Shown one piece after another: positions 1-6,621 of a stretch of DNA of 7,653 nt. Each line of letters starts with the position of its first letter. The stretch's first letter is position 1. The stretch comes from an uncultured Bacilli bacterium (GTDB taxonomy: Bacteria; Bacillota_I; Bacilli_A; RF39; UBA660): contig CALVPO010000067.1 in the NCBI GenBank assembly GCA_944351345.1, forward strand, positions 1-7,653, given 5' to 3'. The notes under the pieces were generated by a model. The model was given only the letters and a program-made list of their open reading frames with translations. It was not told where the DNA came from and did not search any database. The position numbers were made by a program, and so were the translations under genes.

Positions 1-77
1 TTTTTTCTTGTTGTCATAAAATAATTCATAACATAAACAAAGTTAAATACTAATATATATTCAAACAGTATACTCAT
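1..77 (-). CDS. Start of a small membrane protein of unknown function (partial, T-box controlled)
   Basis: An open frame begins at an ATG at 77-75 and runs off the left edge after 25 full codons, reading MSILFEYILVFNFVYVMNYF followed by MTTRK. An AGAGG ribosome binding site at 83-87 sits 5 nt before the ATG and directly follows the U-tract of the T-box terminator, the normal position for the first gene of a T-box operon. The visible residues form one hydrophobic, aromatic-rich stretch (about residues 3-20) followed by a basic patch, as in an N-terminal signal anchor or first membrane helix. It does not resemble the start of an aminoacyl-tRNA synthetase or a known amino-acid transporter that I recognise. 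Function is unknown. A synthetase or biosynthetic gene could follow further left, outside the window. Confidence 0.6.
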   Translation of the reverse strand, partial: MSILFEYILVFNFVYVMNYFMTTRK

Positions 78-90
78 AACAACCTCTTTC

Positions 91-124
91 TAAAAATAAA
101 ACGCCCCTAAAATTTTAGGAGCGT
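91..124 (-). terminator. T-box intrinsic terminator
   Basis: A 12-bp inverted repeat (ACGCTCCTAAAA against TTTTAGGGGCGT, one T-G pair, at 124-101) is followed on the minus strand by TTTTATTTTT (100-91). Its 5' arm includes the TCCTA strand of the antiterminator, so binding of uncharged tRNA should prevent its formation and allow transcription into the gene starting at 77. It may also end transcripts reading through from the GH31 gene. Confidence 0.9.
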
Positions 125-290
125 AATAACGCGGTACCATCCTACCTTATAACTTTTTTTTGATAACGGATACTATTCCGGCAAATATTTGCAACTAGAA
201 GAACAAGTTCATAATTAATAACTAATAAGTTTTCACCAACCACTTACTCTCTATATAATCATAAATTACTACTACTCTCTTCTTTCGTTT
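91..290 (-). promoter_or_regulatory. T-box leader (tRNA-responsive riboswitch), probable leucine specifier
   Basis: Read on the minus strand, the leader contains the T-box core AGGATGGTACCGCG (143-130), a CCGTTATC element just upstream, an AGAGAGTAGTAG segment at the Stem I base and a GGTTGGTGAAAAC distal Stem I segment. The antiterminator can be drawn at 144-116: TAGGA pairs with TCCTA around the seven-base bulge TGGTACC. TCCTA is also needed by the terminator, so the two folds exclude each other. Stem I closes with AGAAGA against TCTTCT. The 3' side of the specifier loop reads TGAACTTGT. Placing the codon after GAA gives CTT (207-205), leucine; a one-base shift gives TTG, also leucine. The bulge base T (TGGT) predicts a tRNA discriminator A, which fits tRNA-Leu. 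The T-box call is firm; the amino-acid assignment is tentative. Confidence 0.92.
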
Positions 291-296
291 TCTTAT

Positions 297-325
297 ATTA
301 TACTAAACTGTTTCGATATATTCAA
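297..325 (-). promoter_or_regulatory. Sigma-A-type promoter of the T-box operon
   Basis: On the minus strand a TTGAAT -35 box (325-320), a 17-nt spacer and a perfect TATAAT -10 box (302-297) precede the T-box leader. The -10 box directly abuts the TAG stop of the GH31 gene (305-303), and the -35 box lies inside its last codons. Transcription should start near 290, where the T-box Stem I begins. Confidence 0.8.
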
Positions 326-2660
326 GTAAATTTAAAAACATTTTTACAAATTTAGGCTCTAATCCTTTGCGTCTTAACTTTCTTATTTCTATTCTTTTCT
401 TTTTTATAGGCAAATTTCCAAATAATATAATATCTATTTTTTCTTTTAAAATCGTCTGAATTTCCAAATCTTCTAATATTCCTTGTATATCATCATTTAT
501 TAAACGAAGAGTTGAATTTTCTATATCATCACCAACACAAGTAATTATAAGTTTAGAGCTAGATGAAACATTAGGTACATCTATTATCAAATCATTTCTC
601 TCAATTAAAGCAGTAGCACTTACATTATTGACACCGTCACTAACAGTAATACTAGCACTATTAGTATTTCTAAATCTAATTCTATAATTTCTAAAATCTG
701 GAACTAATCCTTGACAAGAAATAGGATTTATAGAAAGTTCATATCTATCTTTAGAATAATTAAATATATATTTAGTAATTGCTGCATTGCCATTTTTAAA
801 ATTATTAGTAATACCATCATCTTCATATAGATCATAAGAACTACTACATCCAGGAAAAATATCTACTTCCAAGTTACTAGGATTATCTGTAGTCTGATCA
901 AGTGACATAATTATAATAGAACCTTCTTTGCAAAAAACTGGATAATCTTCATCTTTATAAAAACTCATATAATACTTATTGCCTAAATACTTTTTTCCAC
1001 TTTCTAATTCATACCAAACACCTTCTGGTATAAACAATCTTTGAACTACTCTATCCATAATTTGATTTTTACGTTTAGTAACAGGGCAAACTAACAATTG
1101 TGTTCCTAGAAAATATTGATTAGCATACATAGGTTCATCATAAATTTTTGGGTACTTATAATAAAGTGGTTGAATAATAGGACTGCCCGTCTTATGATAT
1201 ATATATGCTTCTGTATAAAAGTAAGGAATTAATTTATTTCTAAGTACTAAGTATTTCTTAATTATTTCTCTTTGGGCAATATTCCAACGCCAAGGCTCTC
1301 TTCTATAATATTTTCCATCATCACTAGCTAGTATGAGCATGGGACTAAATACTCCAAACTGTATATATCTTATAAATAATTCAAAATCTTCTACTCCCTT
1401 ATAATAACCACCTATAGCAGTAGCAACATAACTAACGCCTATATTAGAAGCACTAGAAATAAATCTAGGTAATATAGATAAAGTATTCCAATCAACATTA
1501 GTTTTTCCTGTTTTAATAATACCATATCTATGGATAGCCATATTATGATTTCTAGTTAAAACTATACTTCTTTTATTTAAGACTATACTCTCATTTGCAT
1601 AATGATAATGATTTAATAAGGCTAAAGAAACTTTATCTTTATAATTATTATAATCAATATTAAAAATATCAATACCATTATTAATTAAATTATTAATAAC
1701 AACACTAGTATATAAATTTAATTTATTATTATTAATAGGTAACAACCTCATATTTTTTTCTAAAACAGAGCCAAAATTTTGATAAGATATAGTATTACTA
1801 GCAATATTAGAACTAGGATTAATAGTAATTCCTAATTTAACATTATTACTATTAAGATATTTTTTTAAAGAATTCATATCTATAATATTAGAATCAACTG
1901 TAAAAGGATCATTACAAGGATGCCATTTATTTCCTAACATAAAAACAGAAATAGGTATTTCTTCTTCTTTAAATTTCTTTATTAAATCATAAATATCTTT
2001 ATTTGTATAACGACTATCTTTATACCACCAATTACCTAATGAATATCTTGGTATCATTAATGGATAACCTGTTAATTTATAATAATCCTGAAGAGCAAGT
2101 CCTAAATCTTTCTTATACATAAAAACATATAAATCAAACTCTTCTTCCAATCTACTAGAAAAAGTCCCATTCTCGTTTAATACTAAAGAACTAGAATCAT
2201 CAATATAAGCAAAACCATCAGTAGAATACAACCCCTTATCCAATTTTAATCTTCCTTTAAAATCATCTAAGGAATAAGTAACTGTTCCAAAATTTCTTGC
2301 CTCAGGATGATTGTAATACCATGATCTATCTGTGCCATTTAAGGTTATTTTTAGTGTAGAACCAGGTGCTACTTTATTACCAACAAATGACTGTTCTTTA
2401 ACGTAAGCAATAGTAAAGTAAGAGGCTACAATTTGAATTAGAGTTTCACTTTGAGTGACAGTAAAATTAGTTTTAGGAAAATTTCTAAAAATAACTCTCT
2501 GAGTAGGTCTATCCTCAAACTTGCCATTTTTATTATACTCTAATCTAATTAATCGATCTGTTAAAATGCTAATTCTATATTTCTTACCTAATATTATATT
2601 TTCTTTTCTACATTTACAATCATTCATATTTCCTGCAAAATAACCACCTATAGTATTCAT
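303..2660 (-). CDS. Glycoside hydrolase family 31 protein, probably catalytically impaired
   Basis: This 785-residue protein has the GH31 (alpha-glucosidase/alpha-xylosidase) layout: N-terminal beta-sandwich (about 1-195), TIM barrel (about 200-480), a C-terminal beta domain (about 490-590), a DUF5110-like domain (about 597-710, with YDLYEDDG) and a basic helical tail (720-785). Family landmarks are KFEDRPTQ (47-54), LGNWW (208-212), IDYNN with the predicted nucleophile D336, HRYG (377-380), IGGYYKG (416-422) and QFGVFSP (434-440). Several active-site positions are altered: the DxDWH motif reads GNKWH (243-247), the acid/base Asp of SGDT is K386, DIGG is A415-IGG, and RLH is I443-L-A445. R378 is kept. 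No signal peptide or membrane segment is visible, so it is probably cytoplasmic. ATG follows ACGGTGGTTAT. The gene has its own promoter and lies downstream of a glycolipid glycosyltransferase. A GH31 fold is near certain; hydrolase activity is doubtful. Confidence 0.9.
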   Translation of the reverse strand: MNTIGGYFAGNMNDCKCRKENIILGKKYRISILTDRLIRLEYNKNGKFEDRPTQRVIFRNFPKTNFTVTQSETLIQIVASYFTIAYVKEQSFVGNKVAPGSTLKITLNGTDRSWYYNHPEARNFGTVTYSLDDFKGRLKLDKGLYSTDGFAYIDDSSSLVLNENGTFSSRLEEEFDLYVFMYKKDLGLALQDYYKLTGYPLMIPRYSLGNWWYKDSRYTNKDIYDLIKKFKEEEIPISVFMLGNKWHPCNDPFTVDSNIIDMNSLKKYLNSNNVKLGITINPSSNIASNTISYQNFGSVLEKNMRLLPINNNKLNLYTSVVINNLINNGIDIFNIDYNNYKDKVSLALLNHYHYANESIVLNKRSIVLTRNHNMAIHRYGIIKTGKTNVDWNTLSILPRFISSASNIGVSYVATAIGGYYKGVEDFELFIRYIQFGVFSPMLILASDDGKYYRREPWRWNIAQREIIKKYLVLRNKLIPYFYTEAYIYHKTGSPIIQPLYYKYPKIYDEPMYANQYFLGTQLLVCPVTKRKNQIMDRVVQRLFIPEGVWYELESGKKYLGNKYYMSFYKDEDYPVFCKEGSIIIMSLDQTTDNPSNLEVDIFPGCSSSYDLYEDDGITNNFKNGNAAITKYIFNYSKDRYELSINPISCQGLVPDFRNYRIRFRNTNSASITVSDGVNNVSATALIERNDLIIDVPNVSSSSKLIITCVGDDIENSTLRLINDDIQGILEDLEIQTILKEKIDIILFGNLPIKKKRIEIRKLRRKGLEPKFVKMFLNLLEYIETV

Positions 2661-2697
2661 ATAACCACCGTCTTTTTACCTTTTTACTTATGATTTA

Positions 2698-2726
2698 ATT
2701 ATACATAAATAATAATACTATGTCAA
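2698..2726 (-). promoter_or_regulatory. Consensus sigma-A-type promoter for the GH31 gene
   Basis: On the minus strand TTGACA (2726-2721), a 17-nt spacer and TATAAT (2703-2698) match both consensus hexamers exactly with ideal spacing. The predicted start near 2691 leaves a leader of about 30 nt before the GH31 ATG at 2660. No operator or terminator is apparent between this promoter and the upstream glycosyltransferase stop at 2754, so read-through from that operon is also possible. Confidence 0.9.
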
Positions 2727-2753
2727 TTAAACGTATAATATTATTCTAAGTTT

Positions 2754-3761
2754 TTAATCCTTGCTCTTCATAATATCCATATATACTTTTCTAAGTTGTT
2801 CTCCTACTACTTCTATCCTTCTCTCATAAGCAACTTGATAAGCTTCTTTAGTTAAATCTGGAAGCTTACCATTAATTATTTTCTTTATTTTTTTCTCAAA
2901 TTCATTAACATCCTTAGCCTTATAAATATTTTTTCCATCAATAAGCCAATCATTAAATACAGGTATATCCCTAACTAAAGCTTTACAATAACAAGCACAA
3001 GCCTCTATAATAGGAATACCTTCAGTCTCTTCAAAAGTTGGAAATATATACAAATCGCAACCATTCATAGCATTTACTATCATATCTTGTTCAACATAAC
3101 CAGCAAAAGTTAAATTGTCAAGTTTAGTCTTTAGAGCTTTTCTAACAGGCCTTGTTGCTGCAATTAATGGACTGTAGCCAAACCAAATAAATTTATATTC
3201 AGGCATTCTTCTAGCAAGCTCTACAAAATCTACTATTCCTTTTCTTTCAATATATAAACCTATTCCTATAATTACTTTATCATCTTTAGTATAACCATAT
3301 GTTTTTCTAAATATTTCTCCAGCTTTAGAACTTTTTTTAAATTTTTGTAATTCTATTCCATTGCTAATGGTATATATTTTTTTATTTATACCATAACTTT
3401 TAAGAAGCTTTTTTGTGTATGGTGTTGGAGTTATTAATACATCTCCTATATTATAACACTTAATTAACCATTTCTTAAATAATGATGATGTTTGTTTTCC
3501 AAAAACAAATCCATTTCTATAATCTTCTTCAGTAGAATGGGCATGATATACTATTTTTTTATTATGACTACGTGCTTTTTTTGCAAGCATATATGACTTT
3601 GGAAAATATGTATTAATATGTAGAATATCATAATCTTCATTAACATCTAATGTATAAGGAATATTTACTTTTTTTAATGCCATCTGCTGATGCTTAATAG
3701 CTTTTCCTAAACCAGATTTACCAACTAATTTTTCATTTTCTGTATACAATAAAACTTTCAT
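2754..3761 (-). CDS. GT4-family glycosyltransferase, CpoA/BgsA-like (diglycosyl-diacylglycerol synthesis)
   Basis: This 335-residue retaining GT-B glycosyltransferase resembles Gram-positive enzymes such as pneumococcal CpoA and enterococcal BgsA, which add a second sugar to monoglycosyl-diacylglycerol at the inner face of the membrane to make the anchor and bulk glycolipids. Visible motifs are the N-terminal KSGLGKAIKHQQ (15-26), YDILHINTY (44-52), YHAHSTEEDYRNGF (72-85), TPTPYTKKLL (111-120), SNGIE (133-137), the donor-phosphate ERKG (172-175) and the EX7E motif E245 to E253 in EETEGIPIIEA. There is no membrane helix, as expected for a peripheral membrane enzyme. An AGAAGGAG ribosome binding site overlaps the stop of the preceding transporter gene, 17 nt away, so the two are cotranscribed. 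Sugar donor (UDP-glucose or UDP-galactose) and acceptor cannot be read from the sequence. Confidence 0.87.
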   Translation of the reverse strand: MKVLLYTENEKLVGKSGLGKAIKHQQMALKKVNIPYTLDVNEDYDILHINTYFPKSYMLAKKARSHNKKIVYHAHSTEEDYRNGFVFGKQTSSLFKKWLIKCYNIGDVLITPTPYTKKLLKSYGINKKIYTISNGIELQKFKKSSKAGEIFRKTYGYTKDDKVIIGIGLYIERKGIVDFVELARRMPEYKFIWFGYSPLIAATRPVRKALKTKLDNLTFAGYVEQDMIVNAMNGCDLYIFPTFEETEGIPIIEACACYCKALVRDIPVFNDWLIDGKNIYKAKDVNEFEKKIKKIINGKLPDLTKEAYQVAYERRIEVVGEQLRKVYMDIMKSKD

Positions 3762-3778
3762 TTTATAAAGTACTCCTT

Positions 3779-4837
3779 CTACTTCTTATCTTTTATAACT
3801 TCTAGTTTCGTATTAATATCCTCTTTAAAAAATTTAAAAGTTGCTATTATAATTATAGCAATTGGTAAAGAGATTAATATTCCCCAAAATCCTCCTAATA
3901 TACCACCTGCAAAAACAGCAAATATATTTACTAAAGGATGCAATTTATTTGTTTTACCATATATTTTAGGTCCAATTATATATCCATCAATATTAGGGCA
4001 AATTATACAAACCATAACTGTTAAAATAAATAATTTTGTACTTATTACAGAAGCAATAACAAGTGCTAAAATATTAATTATTAACCCACCAAAATATGGT
4101 ATTATTGTAGTAACAGCAGCTAATATTCCTAAAATTAAATAATTAGGGTGTCCTATTAAAAAGAAAACTATAGTATATTCAAAAAATTGAATTATAATAT
4201 TTTTAAAAAGTCCTAAAAAATAATTATTAACTTCCATATCTAATCTTTTTATATAAGCATAAGCTCTATTTTTTTGTTTCTTTAATTTTTCTTTTAAAAA
4301 TTCTCTAATATTACTCATGTCATACAAAAAATATACCGAAACAATAACTACTATTATTAAATTTGTAATAACATTAATTGAAGTATTAACAAAAGTAATA
4401 GCCCCATCAGAAATATGTGTTCCTAAATCTTTAATAATATCACTAGATATATCCGAAACAGATGCTTGTATAATTCCTAAATCAAGCTCATATTTTGAAG
4501 AAATATCCGTAATAACAGCAGAAATATTACTTAAAAATAAAACTGCCTGATCATAAAACATTGGTACTACTAAAATACCTATTAATATAATAAAACCTAA
4601 CAAAATAAAATAAATAACTCCAACTGACAGCCATTTAGGAAATCCACAGTTTACTAATTTCTTTTGAACCGGATATAGAGCATAAGCTATAGCAAAAGCT
4701 ATTATAAAAGGTAATAAAACAGCTAATATTTTTTCAAATATTCCAACCCAAAGACCACTTATCCAATATAATAGACTAATAATTAAAATTACTAACAAAA
4801 TATTTATTAATTTATAATTTATTCTATTTTTCTCCAT
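3779..4837 (-). CDS. AI-2E family transporter (PerM/TqsA/YdbI-like membrane protein)
   Basis: This 352-residue polytopic membrane protein is of normal family length. Hydrophobic segments fall near residues 10-28, 33-56, 70-92, 152-172, 211-230, 231-262, 266-285 and 300-335, with a soluble loop at about 95-150 and a basic stretch at about 175-200. Family signatures are GHPNYLILGILAAVTTIIPYF (229-249, then GG), IIGPKIYGK (287-295) and LHPLVNIFAVFAGG (299-312), followed by GGFWGILISLPIA. Characterised members export autoinducer-2 or act as sodium/proton antiporters; many have no known substrate, so none is assigned here. An AAGGAG site lies 7 nt before the ATG. The start overlaps the end of dtd by 14 nt, and the glycosyltransferase follows 17 nt after the stop, which indicates one operon. 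Confidence 0.9.
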   Translation of the reverse strand: MEKNRINYKLINILLVILIISLLYWISGLWVGIFEKILAVLLPFIIAFAIAYALYPVQKKLVNCGFPKWLSVGVIYFILLGFIILIGILVVPMFYDQAVLFLSNISAVITDISSKYELDLGIIQASVSDISSDIIKDLGTHISDGAITFVNTSINVITNLIIVVIVSVYFLYDMSNIREFLKEKLKKQKNRAYAYIKRLDMEVNNYFLGLFKNIIIQFFEYTIVFFLIGHPNYLILGILAAVTTIIPYFGGLIINILALVIASVISTKLFILTVMVCIICPNIDGYIIGPKIYGKTNKLHPLVNIFAVFAGGILGGFWGILISLPIAIIIIATFKFFKEDINTKLEVIKDKK

Positions 4838-5282
4838 TTTTATTCTCCTTTTCTATTATAATAGAAACTGGTCCATCATTTATTGATGACACTTGCATAT
4901 TAGCACCAAAAATTCCAGTTTCTAATTTAATACCAGCCTCTTTTATTTTTTTATTAAATTCATTATATAAAATAATAGCCTGATCTCCATTTAATGCTTT
5001 AATATAAGATGGTCTTCTTCCATGAGAAGTATCAGCATACAAAGTAAATTGACTAACAGATAATATACTACCACCTACATCCTTTAAACACTTATTCATA
5101 AGTCCCATGTTATCATTAAATACTCTTAAATTAATAATCTTATCTACTATATAATCTATCTCTTTACTAGTATCAGTATCAGAAAATCCAACAAGTACCA
5201 AAAGTCCATTATTTATACTACCAATTATATTGCTATTAACCAAAACAGAAGCTCTGCTTACTCTTTGTAATATTACTCTCAC
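4824..5282 (-). CDS. dtd: D-aminoacyl-tRNA deacylase
   Basis: This 152-residue protein matches Dtd along its whole length, from MRVILQRVSRASV at the N-terminus. Dtd is a cytoplasmic dimer that hydrolyses D-amino acids (and glycine from mischarged tRNA-Ala) off tRNA. The catalytic-pocket motif SQFTLYAD is at 77-84 (T80) and the Gly-cisPro motif is in NDGPV (G137-P138). The residue after GPV is Ser140, where Thr is usual. The start codon is GTG (5282-5280), preceded by GAGAGGTGG at a 3-6 nt spacing; no better in-frame ATG exists before the conserved N-terminus. It is the first gene of a minus-strand operon and overlaps the transporter gene by 14 nt. The polar tail after about residue 144 is slightly longer than the usual C-terminus. 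Confidence 0.96.
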   Translation of the reverse strand: MRVILQRVSRASVLVNSNIIGSINNGLLVLVGFSDTDTSKEIDYIVDKIINLRVFNDNMGLMNKCLKDVGGSILSVSQFTLYADTSHGRRPSYIKALNGDQAIILYNEFNKKIKEAGIKLETGIFGANMQVSSINDGPVSIIIEKENKNGEK

Positions 5283-5301
5283 AATCCACCTCTCAGTTAT
5301 A

Positions 5302-5330
5302 ATTATATACTAAAACTATAGTTTTTAAAA
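5302..5330 (-). promoter_or_regulatory. Probable promoter of the dtd operon with a 14-bp palindrome in the spacer
   Basis: On the minus strand a perfect TATAAT (5307-5302) lies 19 nt before the dtd GTG start. The -35 position at 17-nt spacing reads TTTTAA (5330-5325), a poor match. A perfect palindrome, AAAACTATAGTTTT (5312-5325), fills the spacer and could be an operator for a dimeric regulator. The -10 is convincing; the operator is a guess. Confidence 0.55.
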
Positions 5331-5348
5331 GATATTTATTTAATTATC

Positions 5349-5377
5349 TTTATAATTAATTAATTTTATGCTAAAAT
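5349..5377 (+). promoter_or_regulatory. Probable promoter of the rodA/ftsW-type gene
   Basis: On the plus strand TTTATA (5349-5354), 17 nt, then TAAAAT (5372-5377) preceded by TATGC, which supplies an extended -10 (TGn). Transcription would start about 16 nt before the ATG at 5401. It is divergent from the dtd promoter within the same 112-bp intergenic region. Confidence 0.6.
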
Positions 5378-5400
5378 AAGTATGCGTATAGAAAGTGGTG

Positions 5401-6537
5401 ATGAATATAAAAAATGTATCTAAATTTAAAGTAGAAAATTCTATCTTAATACCATTAATTTTATTTAGTATAATATCTGTTATATCAATATATTGCACTA
5501 AAGATTTAATGGGAGATAGTTATCAAAATTATTGGTTAAAACAAATAATATGGTATATTATAGGTTTTGGAATAGCATATTTTATGATGTTTTTAGGAAA
5601 TAAATTTTTCTATAATAATGCTTGGTGGTTTTATGCAATTGGAGTTATTGCCCTGATACTAGTACTATTTATTGGAAAAGAAGTAAATAATGCAAAATGT
5701 TGGTTTCAAATTAAGTATATTGGCAGTATTCAACCAAGTGAATTTATGAAAGTATTTTTAATTATAATTCTCTCCAAATTAATTAGAGATTTCAATGAAC
5801 AATTTCTTAATCCAACTGTTATGGAAGAATTTAAATTTCTAATAAAAGTAGCAATTATAGTTTTAATTCCTTCTATTTTAACATTTATTGAACCAGATAC
5901 TGGTGCCGTTATGATATATTTCATTATTACCTTTGTAATGTTATTTATTGGTGGAATTAGGAAAAGATGGTTTTTCTTTATATTTATTATTTTAGGAACA
6001 ATAATAAGTTGTTGTGGAATATTATATTTTGTCAACAGTGATTTATTTATAGATATTTTTGGAACTAGTTTATTATATCGTATAGATAGAATAGTAAATT
6101 GGTCTTCAAGTAGCGGAATGCAACTTACCAATTCTCTTATTGCTATAGGTTCATCTGGCATCATAGGACATGGCTTTTCAAATACTCCTATATATTTTCC
6201 AGAAATGCAAACAGATTTTATCTTTAGTGTTTTTGCATCAAACTTTGGACTAATTGGAGCAGCATTATTAATTTTATTAATCTTATTTTTTGATATAACT
6301 CTAATACATATGGTATCAAAAACAACTGATATAACAGATAAATATACAATAGGAGGGATTATTGCTGTATTACTATTCCAACAAATACAAAATATATCTA
6401 TGACAATAGGACTTCTACCTATAATGGGAATAACATTACCTTTCATAAGTTATGGTGGTTCTTCACTATTATCATATATGCTATTAGTTGGCATGATATT
6501 TAATATTTCTAATGAAAGTTTAAGATTTACTAATTAA
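5401..6537 (+). CDS. rodA: RodA/FtsW-family (SEDS) peptidoglycan glycosyltransferase
   Basis: This 378-residue polytopic membrane protein polymerises lipid II into glycan strands, working with a class B penicillin-binding protein. Motifs from the ATG at 5401: NNAKCWF (96-102, with the conserved Trp at 101), IQPSEFMKVFLIIILSK (110-126), FIEPDTGAVMIYF (162-174), NSLIAIGSSGIIGHG (244-258), YFPEMQTDFIFSVF (265-278, with predicted catalytic Asp272) and LPFISYGGSSL (346-356). NSLIAIGS and the lack of neighbouring division genes favour RodA (elongation) over FtsW, but the symbol is a family-level guess. Gln270 replaces the usual His before TDF. About ten hydrophobic segments fit the family. In-frame GTGs at 5395 and 5398 are alternative starts; GTGGTGATG gives no well-spaced Shine-Dalgarno for any of the three, and ATG is preferred. 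It is monocistronic, ending before a hairpin terminator. Confidence 0.92.
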   Translation: MNIKNVSKFKVENSILIPLILFSIISVISIYCTKDLMGDSYQNYWLKQIIWYIIGFGIAYFMMFLGNKFFYNNAWWFYAIGVIALILVLFIGKEVNNAKCWFQIKYIGSIQPSEFMKVFLIIILSKLIRDFNEQFLNPTVMEEFKFLIKVAIIVLIPSILTFIEPDTGAVMIYFIITFVMLFIGGIRKRWFFFIFIILGTIISCCGILYFVNSDLFIDIFGTSLLYRIDRIVNWSSSSGMQLTNSLIAIGSSGIIGHGFSNTPIYFPEMQTDFIFSVFASNFGLIGAALLILLILFFDITLIHMVSKTTDITDKYTIGGIIAVLLFQQIQNISMTIGLLPIMGITLPFISYGGSSLLSYMLLVGMIFNISNESLRFTN

Positions 6538-6587
6538 TAAAATTATCATAATAAGTAACTATGCTTACCTTTAATTTATATTACACT

Positions 6588-6621
6588 AAAAAATCGTTAT
6601 ACATACATATAACGATTTTTT
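6588..6621. terminator. Bidirectional intrinsic terminator shared by rodA and nrdG
   Basis: A perfect 14-bp inverted repeat (AAAAAATCGTTATA at 6588-6601 and TATAACGATTTTTT at 6608-6621) encloses a 6-nt loop. The arms give a U-run on either strand, so it can end both the plus-strand rodA transcript and the minus-strand nrd transcript. On the minus strand the 5' arm and loop are inside the nrdG coding region, which stops at 6597. Confidence 0.9.

Noticed and set aside
2727..2753. Possible terminator after the glycosyltransferase gene (TAATATTA palindrome)
   Set aside because: The stem is very short, A/T only and has no U-tract; it is probably base composition.
4317..4550. A 77-codon plus-strand open frame inside the AI-2E transporter gene
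   Set aside because: It is antisense to a convincing membrane-protein gene and has no motif or initiation signal.
5730..6446. A 238-codon open frame on the minus strand, antisense to the rodA-type gene
   Set aside because: It is a by-product of the AT-rich, hydrophobic codons of the real gene. It lacks a ribosome binding site and recognisable motifs, while the plus frame carries all SEDS signatures.
6538..6587. Possible small RNA or ORF between rodA and the terminator
   Set aside because: Only about 50 nt of AT-rich sequence with no hairpin, promoter or ribosome binding site that I can support.
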